Part shown: in pieces, positions 46,714 through 55,418 of the stretch
Layout: each line of letters opens with the position of its first letter
How positions within the stretch are numbered: position 1 is the stretch's first letter
Assembly (NCBI GenBank): GCA_938041955.1
Contig: CALISD010000060.1
Location: 30,653 to 94,652 of the forward strand
Length of the DNA stretch: 64,000 bases
Source of the DNA: an uncultured Granulosicoccaceae bacterium
GTDB lineage: Bacteria > Pseudomonadota > Gammaproteobacteria > Granulosicoccales > Granulosicoccaceae
Direction: 5' to 3'
The notes under the pieces: model-generated
Seen by the model: only the letters and a program-made list of their open reading frames with translations
Told to the model about the DNA's origin: nothing
The model's database searches: none
Translations under genes and position numbers: made by a program

Positions 46714-47353
46714 ATACATTTTCTCCGTTGTTACTGTGTACAGTTATGCTATTGCGAGCCCTCTCTCCGTGATGGCTTGACGATAAACAATGAACGAAAG
46801 TTCTGAAGTATGGCGTGCGAATATTTTGAAATTACAACTTCAAACATCCAGTTGGATGTATCCCTCCGTCGTTACCAATCAGGCGCTTGCAAAAGTGTGC
46901 TTTACGGAATGCCCAAAGTCAGGATATTCCTGTCTTCAGTAACTGTCTATAAATACGGATGGTTTTTCAGTGCTTGTCGTGAAATAGCGGCTTAATACAC
47001 TTCGACTTGCAGTGAGATTGTTTTCTGGTTATTGGTGAAGGTTGACCTATAACTGGAGATAATGGCATGTTTGCTCATTTTTATGCGCATCATATTGAAT
47101 GAAGGTTAGAGCAGAAAGACAAAGGAGGAATATATTGAGAGCCGGCTTGATAGATCATTCCGCGACCATGCTGAGAGATAAACGAATACTGCGCTGCAAA
47201 CAACGATAAGTGGTTGCGATCATTTCTATATCAGAATTGGCCAGCAATCAGCCGAACCAAAACAGCGATATATCAATAAAGTATTCCGTAGATTTAATTT
47301 TCATAAAACGCAACTGCACAAGAACTGAATAATTCAGTAGTAGCTGCCACTAT
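46714..47353. other. 640 bp gap upstream of iorAB
   Basis: No convincing gene. It must contain the iorAB promoter. A plus-strand frame at 46810-46995 encodes an unremarkable 61-residue peptide without a ribosome site, and the strong ribosome site near 47121 is described separately. Confidence 0.35.
47135..47209 (+). CDS. Possible 24-residue leader peptide with strong ribosome site
   Basis: A near-perfect Shine-Dalgarno AAAGGAGGAA at 47121-47130 is followed by TTG 47135 opening a 24-codon frame to TAA (start RAGLIDHSATMLRDK). The quality of the ribosome site in otherwise empty sequence is the only argument; the peptide is not recognised and there is no downstream gene on this strand for 700 bp. 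It may be chance or the 5' end of a decayed gene. Confidence 0.18.
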   Translation: MRAGLIDHSATMLRDKRILRCKQR

Positions 47354-47767
47354 TCAGTAGTCTGTCTTTTTGCGCAGTTTCTTGAGGTTGCTGTGTTTGG
47401 TTTTGCTGTCCATGCGCCTTTTCTGCGAATTGCGGCTGGGCTTGGTCGGGCGTCTGGTTTTGTTGACTACGGTGGCGGCTTTGATGAGAACGACCAGACG
47501 GTCGAGAGCGTCCTGGCGGTTTTGTTCAAGTGTGCGGTACTGTTGTGCCTTAATGATCACCACACCATCGCTGGTAATTCTGCTATCGCGATGGCTGAGC
47601 AGTCGTTCTTTATAGAAATCGGGCAACGATGAATTTTTCACATCGAATCGCAAATGAATGGCCGATGATGTTTTGTTTACTTTCTGACCACCTGAGCCCT
47701 GAGAGCGAATGGCTTGCAACTCGATCTCTGCATCTGGAATGCTGGTATTTTCATTGATGACTAACAT
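47354..47767 (-). CDS. arfB: Alternative ribosome-rescue factor ArfB (peptidyl-tRNA hydrolase)
   Basis: 137 residues with the class I release-factor catalytic motif GSGGQKVNKTSSAIHLRFD (GGQ near residue 26-28) and the long basic C-terminal tail (RRPTKPSRNSQKRRMDSKTK) that enters the empty mRNA channel. It frees ribosomes stalled at mRNA ends. It is transcribed alone on the minus strand, inside the DNA between rsmA and apaG. Confidence 0.93.
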   Translation of the reverse strand: MLVINENTSIPDAEIELQAIRSQGSGGQKVNKTSSAIHLRFDVKNSSLPDFYKERLLSHRDSRITSDGVVIIKAQQYRTLEQNRQDALDRLVVLIKAATVVNKTRRPTKPSRNSQKRRMDSKTKHSNLKKLRKKTDY

Positions 47768-47932
47768 GTCGGTCTATTGTAGTTCGATATCCGTACTTTT
47801 ATTACTACTACAAGGATATACGCCTAATTTTTTAACTGGACTGCCAACTGATATGGCTTGTGTACTGTAGATTGAGCTAGAGGCCAGTTGCTGTTAGATT
47901 TCCGAGTATCCCTATTCAAAGGTTACAAATAG

Positions 47933-48340
47933 ATGGTTACCGGAAGCTGTTTATGCGGTGGAATTCAATATCAAATTACTGGCCAGCTGAAAAAGATTCA
48001 AATCTGTCATTGTCAGCAATGTCGCAAGGCCCAGGGATCCGCCTTTGCGGCGAACCTTCCTGTCAATGTAGAGGAATTTACCATCACTAAGGGTGAAGGT
48101 CTGTTGCGGGAATTTGAATCTGAGACTCGCGCGGGTAAGTACCGGGTATTTTGCAGTTGTTGCGGGTCTGCGATTATCAGTCGTTTGGATAGTGCGCCTG
48201 ATGTGGTTCGCCTGAGGGCAGGGACGCTAAATGAACCAATAGACAGTGAAGTGACCCTGCATCAGTTTGTGGCGCATAAGGCGGGCTGGTGGGATATCAA
48301 TGATGAATTGCCTCAGCACGACGAATATCCACCAAAATAG
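47933..48340 (+). CDS. GFA family (CENP-V/GFA domain) zinc protein
   Basis: 135 residues with the three cysteine clusters of the glutathione-dependent formaldehyde-activating-enzyme-like family: SCLCGGIQY, ICHCQQCRKAQGSAF and FCSCCGSAI, which bind two zinc ions. Most members have no proven activity; formaldehyde-glutathione chemistry is shown only for a few. It precedes the ArsN2-like gene by 8 bp on the same strand. Confidence 0.88.
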   Translation: MVTGSCLCGGIQYQITGQLKKIQICHCQQCRKAQGSAFAANLPVNVEEFTITKGEGLLREFESETRAGKYRVFCSCCGSAIISRLDSAPDVVRLRAGTLNEPIDSEVTLHQFVAHKAGWWDINDELPQHDEYPPK

Positions 48341-48348
48341 ATGCGCTC

Positions 48349-48774
48349 ATGTTAGTTCAATCGATTCCGGTATCAGCGGAAGTTGAAGCGTTATTAAGTA
48401 ACGCAGGTTTGCCAGTGTCTGATATTCACGATCCCGATAAAATTTTCTTTTTGGGATTGCATGTTGATGGGAAATTAATTGGGGTTATCGGGGTGGAACA
48501 ATATTCAGCCGTCGCATTGTTGAGATCTCTTGTGGTCAACAACAGTGCACGTCAATCGGGATATGGACGGCAGCTGGTTAGTGCGATAGAGGCCCGGTGC
48601 GCCGAGAAAGGTGTGGAGGAAATCTATCTGCTCACCACGGAGGCGAAAGACTATTTTACCAGAGCGGGTTATAGCGAGGTTTGTCGTGATCTGGTGCCGA
48701 GTTCAATTGTAAAAACCAGTCAGTTTTCGAGTTTGTGTCCTTCAACGGCCATCGTCATGGTAAAGAGTTTGTAG
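48349..48774 (+). CDS. ArsN2-like GNAT acetyltransferase
   Basis: 141 residues. A GNAT core (LGLHVDGKLIGVIGVEQYSAVALLRSLVV; RQSGYGRQLVSAIE for acetyl-CoA) is followed by YLLTTEAKDYFTRAGYSEVCRDLVPSSIVKTSQFSSLCPSTAIVM. That tail is characteristic of ArsN2, an acetyltransferase found in arsenic-resistance operons. No other ars gene is present, and the real substrate is uncertain. It is coupled to the GFA-family gene. Confidence 0.78.
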   Translation: MLVQSIPVSAEVEALLSNAGLPVSDIHDPDKIFFLGLHVDGKLIGVIGVEQYSAVALLRSLVVNNSARQSGYGRQLVSAIEARCAEKGVEEIYLLTTEAKDYFTRAGYSEVCRDLVPSSIVKTSQFSSLCPSTAIVMVKSL

Positions 48775-48865
48775 CTGTTTAATCGAATAGGAATTTTTGT
48801 TTGAAGACAAACGTCAACGCTGTTGGAGACCACAGTTGTGCGTTGAATAGTTACCAGGTGTCAGT

Positions 48866-49648
48866 CTAAGAGACCAGGCCTGCGAGGGCAGCATAGCTTT
48901 CGATGTTCAACGTCTCGGCACGGGCTCCAGGGTCAATGCCAACGCTTTGTATTTGTTCTTCGTTTAGCACGCCTTTGAGGTTGTTTCGAAGTGTTTTGCG
49001 TCTGTGCATAAATGACGTTTTCACTATTTTGTTGAATGCACTATGGAGTTCCTTTTTTATCAATGGTTCGGCTCTTGGTGAAAGTGCTATAAAGCCAGAT
49101 TCCACTTTGGGTGCCGGTGAAAATGCCGTGGGCGGCACATTGAACAAGGCGTGTGTTGCACAGAGGTTCTGCACAATTAGTGATAGCTGACCGAAGTGCG
49201 GGTCACCGGGCTGGGCACACAGTCTCGCCACGACCTCCCACTGCAGCATAAAGTGCATATCGATAATATTATCAATATTGTCCAGCAGTTTAAAAATTAA
49301 CGGAGTGGCTACGTTGTAGGGCAGGTTGCCTACCAGCCTCAGAGGCAGCCCTTTGCTCAATTCAAAAAAATCTACTCTAAGTGCATCACCCTGATGCAGT
49401 TCAAACTGACGATGGTGTGAGAACTTTGTTTGTAGAATTGGAATGAGATCTTTGTCGAGTTCTACAGCGGTTAGCGGGTGGTCATTGCGTAGCAATGCTT
49501 CGGTAAGTGCTCCTCTGCCCGGGCCAATTTCTATTAATGTGTGCTCGACAGAAACAGTGTTATCAAACAGAGAAGCGATTTGATTGATGATGGTGTTGTC
49601 GATCAGAAAGTTCTGACCGAATCTTTTTCGAGCCTGGTGCCTGGACAT
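48866..49648 (-). CDS. rsmA: 16S rRNA dimethyladenosine transferase
   Basis: 260 residues, KsgA/RsmA family: RKRFGQNFLIDNTIINQIA at the start, SAM motif LIEIGPGRGALTEALL, the catalytic NLPYNVATPLIFKLL, and VPPTAFSPAPKVESGFI. It dimethylates two adenines near the 3' end of 16S rRNA. It is last in the lptD-surA-pdxA-rsmA run, 16 bp after pdxA. apaG and apaH, its usual continuation, are displaced. Confidence 0.95.
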   Translation of the reverse strand: MSRHQARKRFGQNFLIDNTIINQIASLFDNTVSVEHTLIEIGPGRGALTEALLRNDHPLTAVELDKDLIPILQTKFSHHRQFELHQGDALRVDFFELSKGLPLRLVGNLPYNVATPLIFKLLDNIDNIIDMHFMLQWEVVARLCAQPGDPHFGQLSLIVQNLCATHALFNVPPTAFSPAPKVESGFIALSPRAEPLIKKELHSAFNKIVKTSFMHRRKTLRNNLKGVLNEEQIQSVGIDPGARAETLNIESYAALAGLVS

Positions 49649-49664
49649 AGTTTGAGTTGTCTGT

Positions 49665-50636
49665 TTAAGGCGAGTTGCGCGCTAATTCAATACTGAGATC
49701 GATCGCGGCATGCAAACTGCCGTCCTCGGCTTTACCTGTGCCAGCCAAATCCAGTGCGGTGCCGTGATCCACCGAAGTGCGAATGATGGGTAGTCCAAAG
49801 GTGATGTTAACGGCATTGCCAAAGCCTGCATACTTTAATACTGGAAGACCCTGATCATGAAACATCGCCAGCACAGCATCTGCCCCTTTGAGGTGGCGTT
49901 GGGTAAATAGTGTGTCTGCAGGCAGTGGGCCGGTGGCATTGATGCCCTGAGTTTTTGCATATTCGATGGCGGGTGTGATGATTTCAATCTCTTCGCGACC
50001 CAAATGACCTGATTCTCCTGCGTGCGGGTTTAAACCGCAAACAAGGATGTGAGGTGAGGCAATGTTGTACTTTGATTTTAAGTCGCTGTTGAGAATCTGT
50101 AGTGAGTCGACGATCGCTTTATGAGTGATAGCAGCCGCGACATCTTTAAGTGGCAGGTGGGTGGTGACCAAGGCCACTCTAAGCGTGTCTGCTGCCAATA
50201 CCATCAGCGGTGTGGCGTGCAATCGTTCAGCTATGTATTCGGTGTGGCCGGAAAATGGAATGCCAGCATCGTTGATCACACCTTTGTGTACTGGTGCTGT
50301 CACCATGGCATCAAACAATCCGTCTCGACATCCGTCAACCGCCATGCGGATTGACTCAAGTACATAGGCTGAATTGGCAGAGTCAAGTTCGCCCGCGATT
50401 ACAGGGGTGATGGTGTTTAGTGGTAGGACTGAAATTTTAGCTGAGGTGTTTTCAGCATCAAACGTGGTGAATTGGTTTTTAATGCCTAACGATTTTTCCC
50501 GCGCCAGCAGAACTGCAGGGTCTGCGATGATGACCAGTTCTGCATCGGTTCTTGTTGTTAGTGCCGCACATAAGTCCGGGCCAATACCCGCCGGTTCACC
50601 TGCTGTGATCGCGATCCGAACGATCTGTTTCTTCAT
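49665..50636 (-). CDS. pdxA: 4-hydroxythreonine-4-phosphate dehydrogenase
   Basis: 323 residues. PdxA motifs: ITAGEPAGIGPDL at the start, TAPVHKGVINDAGIPFSGHTEYIAE with a metal histidine, GLNPHAGESGHLGREE, and MFHDQGLPVLKYAGFGNAVNITFGLP. It acts in the DXP-dependent pyridoxal phosphate pathway, oxidising 4-phosphohydroxythreonine. The ATG overlaps the surA stop by 4 bp. Confidence 0.95.
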   Translation of the reverse strand: MKKQIVRIAITAGEPAGIGPDLCAALTTRTDAELVIIADPAVLLAREKSLGIKNQFTTFDAENTSAKISVLPLNTITPVIAGELDSANSAYVLESIRMAVDGCRDGLFDAMVTAPVHKGVINDAGIPFSGHTEYIAERLHATPLMVLAADTLRVALVTTHLPLKDVAAAITHKAIVDSLQILNSDLKSKYNIASPHILVCGLNPHAGESGHLGREEIEIITPAIEYAKTQGINATGPLPADTLFTQRHLKGADAVLAMFHDQGLPVLKYAGFGNAVNITFGLPIIRTSVDHGTALDLAGTGKAEDGSLHAAIDLSIELARNSP

Positions 50637-51973
50637 TGATATTTTTTCGCAAACCCGCGCAATTCAACATAGGCGTTGTCCCGTAGCGTGCTTAACCAGC
50701 TTTGGTATTTGTCTTCAGCCTTTTGCTGTCTTAACTGCTCACGTGCCTTGGTCTTTAATTCACCTTGTGGGTTTTGATCCCGTTTTTGTTCCAGAACTTC
50801 CACTATGTGCCAGCCGAATGCCGTTTTGAACGGTTGGCTGACCCTATTGACCGGTGTCGAGAAAGCCACTTGTTCGAATTCAGCGACCATTTCACCCGGG
50901 CCAAACCATCCGAGATTGCCACCATCAAGGGCACTTGTCGTGTCGTCCGAGAAAGCGGTCGCGACATCGGCAAAGTCCGCACCATCATTGAGTTGTTGTT
51001 GAACTTCTCTAATGCGCTGTTGGGCTTCTGTGTTACTGCGACCCGCGCGCGTGCTCACTAGAATGTGGCGCGCTCTTACGGTGCTTGGGGTGGCCTGGCT
51101 GATGGTGGTTCTGCTAATGAGTTTAAGGATGTGGTAACCGGCGACACTTCGAAGTGGCTCGGTGACATCGCCCTGCTGTAACCCGTCCATCTGCTGTGCA
51201 AAAAGTTCCGGCATATCGCTTAGTGCGCGTGTTCCAAGGTTTCCACCTTCGATGTCAGTTCCGTTGCCGCGTTCACTGCGAACCAGCGATACAAAAGACT
51301 CATCATCACGTGCTCTACTTGCCAAGGATTGTGCAACCTGGAGGGCTGCCGCGTCTTGTTGTGCATCTGCCTGCTGTGGCAGTTTGACCAGAATGTGTTC
51401 GAGATTATAGCGGTATTCACCGTTTGCCGAACTTCCGGTACTTAGCAGTTCTTCGACCTCTGCATCTGAGACAAACAGGTTAGATTCGATTTCCCGCCTT
51501 GTAAGTGTTGAGACCAGCAAGTCTTTTCTCAGGTCTTCACGAAATTGTAGAAAGTCCAGGCCCTGGCTGGAGACAGATTGTCGCAGCTGTGTCAGGGACA
51601 TATTGTTATTGCGTGCCATGTCTTCGATAGCACGCTGTAGATTGGAGTCATCAATGCGGATGTTGCGCCGCGCGGCCTCTTGTAATTGAATAGAGCGAAT
51701 AATGAGCCGTTCAACAATCATTTCATCCAGTTCATCTGCTTTTGGTAAACCGGGTTGATTCTGTGCCAGCATGGTGTCGCGCTCGCGTACAAACTCACTG
51801 GTGAGAATGATGTCGTCGTTGACGATCGCAAGAATGCTGTCAACCGGAGTCTCTTCACCGTGTGCGAGCAACGGCATGGATAGCAGTGACGCCAGGATCA
51901 GTCGCCTGGTAGCGCTGCTGATGCAATTGGTCAGATGGAAGGCGGCCGTAGATAAAAGTGTAGTTAGTCGCAT
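50633..51973 (-). CDS. surA: Periplasmic chaperone/peptidyl-prolyl isomerase SurA
   Basis: 446 residues: signal region up to about 40 (ILASLLSMPLLAHG), SurA_N chaperone domain (VDSILAIVNDDIILTSEF to about 180), and two parvulin domains (about 190-290 and 300-405: ARHILVSTRAGRSNTEAQQR; GGNLGWFGPGEMVAEFEQVAF). It escorts outer-membrane proteins, including LptD encoded just upstream. The N-terminus is longer than typical; an internal start is possible. Confidence 0.95.
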   Translation of the reverse strand: MRLTTLLSTAAFHLTNCISSATRRLILASLLSMPLLAHGEETPVDSILAIVNDDIILTSEFVRERDTMLAQNQPGLPKADELDEMIVERLIIRSIQLQEAARRNIRIDDSNLQRAIEDMARNNNMSLTQLRQSVSSQGLDFLQFREDLRKDLLVSTLTRREIESNLFVSDAEVEELLSTGSSANGEYRYNLEHILVKLPQQADAQQDAAALQVAQSLASRARDDESFVSLVRSERGNGTDIEGGNLGTRALSDMPELFAQQMDGLQQGDVTEPLRSVAGYHILKLISRTTISQATPSTVRARHILVSTRAGRSNTEAQQRIREVQQQLNDGADFADVATAFSDDTTSALDGGNLGWFGPGEMVAEFEQVAFSTPVNRVSQPFKTAFGWHIVEVLEQKRDQNPQGELKTKAREQLRQQKAEDKYQSWLSTLRDNAYVELRGFAKKYQ

Positions 51974-52018
51974 GCTTGTGTCAGTGTGTTCGCGGTTAAA
52001 AAAGGAGCAGCGGTGATG

Positions 52019-54322
52019 CTATTCGTTGCTGTAAGTATAGCCACCGACGGCTTCACGCAGTACCTCCGTGACATTTTGGCCGACCGGTGCCAGGCCTTTC
52101 AGTACCAGTTGGAAAAAATAGGCGGTGTTGTTTTCCTGGCCATCATCAGTGATGTAACGCCGTGCGGCGGTTCGAAATGCCCAACAGCAACTCTCGTATT
52201 CTATTCCTACGACAGTTTCGATCGATTTTTTATCGTCGAGCGAGTAATTCCAGCCGGTGGCCAGTTTCCAGTTGTTCTTGATTGGCCAGGCAAAAGAGGC
52301 GTTAATGAATTCGCCTTCATCGCGCAAGTAACGATGGCCAATATTTACTAACCGGTCTGAGCCATCGCGATAGCGTATGGCGGCTGAAGAGCGTTCAGTG
52401 GTCGTGGTTGACGGATTCCATTGTGTGGCGGCTTCACCGCTCCAGTTTTTGTCAAACTCGAGCTTTAGCTCTGCAACAACATCCGAGCTTGAGGAGCGAT
52501 CGGTTGAACCGTTGGGAAGGGTCACGGTGCGATCTTCAAAATACAAAATCTGACCGACACTGGCCTGAAATTTTTCACGACCCTGTTTGTTGATCAGGCG
52601 CGAGCTCAATGCAAAGCTTAGTTGATTGGCATCGTTGATTCTGTCTGCGCCTGAGAATCTGTTCTCACGAAACAGTTGTGAGAAGTTGAAATCCAGTGCG
52701 CCGGTATCAAATACCGGTAGTTGTTGCTGGTCGGTTCTTTTTGCATATAAGTAGAACAACCGGGGCTCAAGTGTTAACAGGCTGTCGTCAGCCTGATTAA
52801 AGCGATCCAGGTACAAACCTGCGTCGGCGGAAATCACCGGAACAGTTCTGCTTTGTGAATCGTTCTTTAAATCATAGCGCGTATGTCTGACGCTTGCAGC
52901 GACCGATGAGAACCAGGCAGCGCGGTTTTTGTTCCATTCGATTCTCGGTTTGATATCAAGCCGTGAGCCTGTGACTGAGTTATCTCGATCAAAGTAAACC
53001 CATTCAGAATCGACCGTGGCATCAATCCCCAGGTTTTGCAGTTGCTTTTTATAGTTAAGCGTTAACTGCGGTAATTGCCGGTAGGGCCTTTGATCAGGTG
53101 CGATATTGTCATCGACGGTTTGATAGCTCAAAAGTCGAGTGCGAAAAGCATAGTTTTTTGCGCTGTAAACTAAATCTGCACGGCGTTGAAGGTGCGTGAT
53201 ACTGGCAATTTTTAATGTGTCACCAAGGTCTTCGAAGTAGTCTTTGTCACTGACTTTGCTTATATCTATTAGTGTGGTCCAGCGCTGTGATAAACCTCCT
53301 ACGTGGCGGAAACGGCTAAAGTAGCGATTAACGCCGGGTGTGAATCTATCGTCATCACTGATGAATTCATGATTGATTGTCCAGGTGCCAATGCGATTGA
53401 GATGGCGCAACTCGCTTTGCAGTTGCACTCCTCGGTCTGACATTGAACGCAGTACGAAGGTTGCATCCCAATCGGGTTTAATGTTCCAGTAAAACGGTTG
53501 CCTGTACTCGAGACCGGTTTTATCGTTTTGGTCAAAGCGTGGTGTCAGGAAACCTGTTTTACGTTGATTACTGATCGGGAAGCTGAACGCCGGTGCATAA
53601 AAAATAGGCACGTCTTTGAAGCGCAGGGTGATGTCACGAGCAGTACCAATACCTTCTTTGGGGTCAAGTTTGATGTTGTCTGCCCGTATCAGCCAACCGT
53701 TGTCACCTGGAGGGCAGCTTGAGTAAGTGGCGTTCTTTAATCGAAGGTTGCCATCGTTGTCTCGCAGGATTTGTCTGGCTCGTCCTTGTGAGATGACATC
53801 ACCATTGGTTAATTCATAGCCTGATTCGCCTAATTCGAAAGTGCCTTCTTTAACGTTGAGTGTGGCATCTGAGCTATGTACCTGTAGGCCTGCAGACTCA
53901 TAAGACATATCGCCACCGACGGTGGCGATATTCGTGTTGGGGTCGTAGCGTGCGTTCTCAGCCTTCAGTGCGCCTTCCCGGTGCTTGATGGCGATCATGC
54001 CGTTGAGGAGAATTTGCTCCGGGTTCGCCGGGTCGCTCTCGGCGGAGTCTGCTGACAGCACGACAGAATCATTCAGTGATTCATCAGGGTAGGTGGTCGA
54101 GAGCTGTCCAAACTTTAAGTCGTTGGGTGCGATTTCGGTCGAGCAGTGGCGATAGTCCTGCACTTCGCGCGACTGAGCCTGTGCATTTGTTGCAGAAAAA
54201 ATAATTACACCGGAAGCAGCATAGCGTAGCGCTTGCGTTAAAACGCGCGTGCGCAAGCCGCGCCTGCCGCTTGGTGTGCCGGTGAGGTGAGGTGCAGCGG
54301 GTGGGATGGGTAAGGCTTTCAA
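52019..54322 (-). CDS. lptD: LPS-assembly protein LptD
   Basis: 767 residues from a TTG at 54322, with an export signal ending near ATNAQA (about 49). Then come the OstA-type jellyroll ([28 protein letters not shown]) and a beta barrel ([32 protein letters not shown] onwards). Cysteines for the maturation disulfides are at about 59 (YRHCSTE), 203 (YSSCPPGD) and the SCCW pair near 717, matching the C31, C173, C724, C725 pattern of E. coli. It inserts LPS into the outer membrane with LptE. The start codon is the least certain part. Confidence 0.93.
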   Translation of the reverse strand: MKALPIPPAAPHLTGTPSGRRGLRTRVLTQALRYAASGVIIFSATNAQAQSREVQDYRHCSTEIAPNDLKFGQLSTTYPDESLNDSVVLSADSAESDPANPEQILLNGMIAIKHREGALKAENARYDPNTNIATVGGDMSYESAGLQVHSSDATLNVKEGTFELGESGYELTNGDVISQGRARQILRDNDGNLRLKNATYSSCPPGDNGWLIRADNIKLDPKEGIGTARDITLRFKDVPIFYAPAFSFPISNQRKTGFLTPRFDQNDKTGLEYRQPFYWNIKPDWDATFVLRSMSDRGVQLQSELRHLNRIGTWTINHEFISDDDRFTPGVNRYFSRFRHVGGLSQRWTTLIDISKVSDKDYFEDLGDTLKIASITHLQRRADLVYSAKNYAFRTRLLSYQTVDDNIAPDQRPYRQLPQLTLNYKKQLQNLGIDATVDSEWVYFDRDNSVTGSRLDIKPRIEWNKNRAAWFSSVAASVRHTRYDLKNDSQSRTVPVISADAGLYLDRFNQADDSLLTLEPRLFYLYAKRTDQQQLPVFDTGALDFNFSQLFRENRFSGADRINDANQLSFALSSRLINKQGREKFQASVGQILYFEDRTVTLPNGSTDRSSSSDVVAELKLEFDKNWSGEAATQWNPSTTTTERSSAAIRYRDGSDRLVNIGHRYLRDEGEFINASFAWPIKNNWKLATGWNYSLDDKKSIETVVGIEYESCCWAFRTAARRYITDDGQENNTAYFFQLVLKGLAPVGQNVTEVLREAVGGYTYSNE

Positions 54323-54450
54323 GCAGTGCGAGCAACGGTATATGGAATAGAGACAAGAATAACGGGGTTTTGGTGCTGCGCGAAGCTCTGCAACGTGTCA
54401 ATCTATCTGGAATTGACAAAGCCAGTGGCTACTTGAGCAGGAGATCAGCG

Positions 54451-55167
54451 TTGCCAGCGAAAAGCATAAAGATGGAAGACGGTTGGAAATCACAACTGAA
54501 AAGCCAGTTTGATCAGCCTTATATGAAAGAGTTGCGGGCGCATCTTCTCGCGCGAGGTAAATCCGGGGCAACCATTTATCCGGCAGCTGCCGACTGGTTT
54601 ACGGCGTTTAACCTGACACCGTTTGATCAAGTGAAGGTGGTGATATTGGGGCAGGATCCCTATCACGGCCCCAATCAGGCGCATGGCTTGTGTTTCTCGG
54701 TGTTACCCGGCGTGCGAATTCCGCCGTCTTTGCGCAATATTTATAAAGAGCTCGAGAGCGATTTGGGGATCAAGCCCGTTTCTCACGGGTATCTTGAGTC
54801 ATGGGCACGACAAGGGGTGTTTTTGTTAAACAGCGTTCTGACAGTCGAGGACGGACAAGCCGCATCTCATCAGGGACAGGGGTGGGAGGTTTTTACTGAT
54901 GCGGTGATCGATGCGTTGAATACGCAATCTGAAAACACCGTTTTTATGCTCTGGGGCGGATACGCTAAGCGCAAAGGCCAAATGATTGATCAGAAACGCC
55001 ACCTGGTGCTGCAGTCTGCCCATCCGTCACCGCTTTCGGTGCGTGGATTTACAGGTTGCAGGCATTTCTCTCAGGCGAATGACTATTTATTGCAGCGTGG
55101 GAGAACGCCAGTCGAATGGCAATTGCCTGAAACAGTGGACACAACTCGCAAGATTGAATCTGTCTAG
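54451..55167 (+). CDS. ung: Uracil-DNA glycosylase
   Basis: 238 residues from TTG 54451, chosen because AGGAGAT lies 5-6 bp upstream; ATG 54472 is an alternative and a much longer frame back to 54292 overlaps lptD. Family 1 UDG motifs: [22 protein letters not shown] with the catalytic aspartate, [23 protein letters not shown], and the C-terminal [20 protein letters not shown] with the catalytic histidine. It removes uracil from DNA. It is divergent from lptD, with about 128 bp between them. Confidence 0.94.
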   Translation: MPAKSIKMEDGWKSQLKSQFDQPYMKELRAHLLARGKSGATIYPAAADWFTAFNLTPFDQVKVVILGQDPYHGPNQAHGLCFSVLPGVRIPPSLRNIYKELESDLGIKPVSHGYLESWARQGVFLLNSVLTVEDGQAASHQGQGWEVFTDAVIDALNTQSENTVFMLWGGYAKRKGQMIDQKRHLVLQSAHPSPLSVRGFTGCRHFSQANDYLLQRGRTPVEWQLPETVDTTRKIESV

Positions 55168-55418
55168 CTCACTTTGCAGCGGTGACGGGGCTATTTGATT
55201 GTATTTTGGGCTTTTTTTTGTCTGGCGCTTGGCCTAGGCCGCCGCATAAGGCAAAATTCGGCCCAGTGATAATTCGCATTGATCGCGAGCGAACTAATGG
55301 ACTTCCAGATTATCCGCGTGCGGTGAGGAAAAGTGAGCCAAGCCAGTGAGACGTTGAATGATCTGAGGTCTGTACTTCTTTATAACAACCTTCGAAAACT
55401 AACAGGGGATTTTTGCTG

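Noticed and set aside
46810..46995. 61-codon plus-strand frame upstream of iorAB
   Set aside because: No ribosome site, no recognisable domain and no neighbour on the same strand.
47001..47100. Possible sigma-70 promoter around TTGACC and TATAAC
   Set aside because: The two boxes are adjacent instead of about 17 bp apart, so they do not make a promoter together.
54292..54450. N-terminal extension of ung by 53 codons
   Set aside because: It overlaps the start of lptD, and AGGAGAT upstream of TTG 54451 gives a normal-length enzyme.
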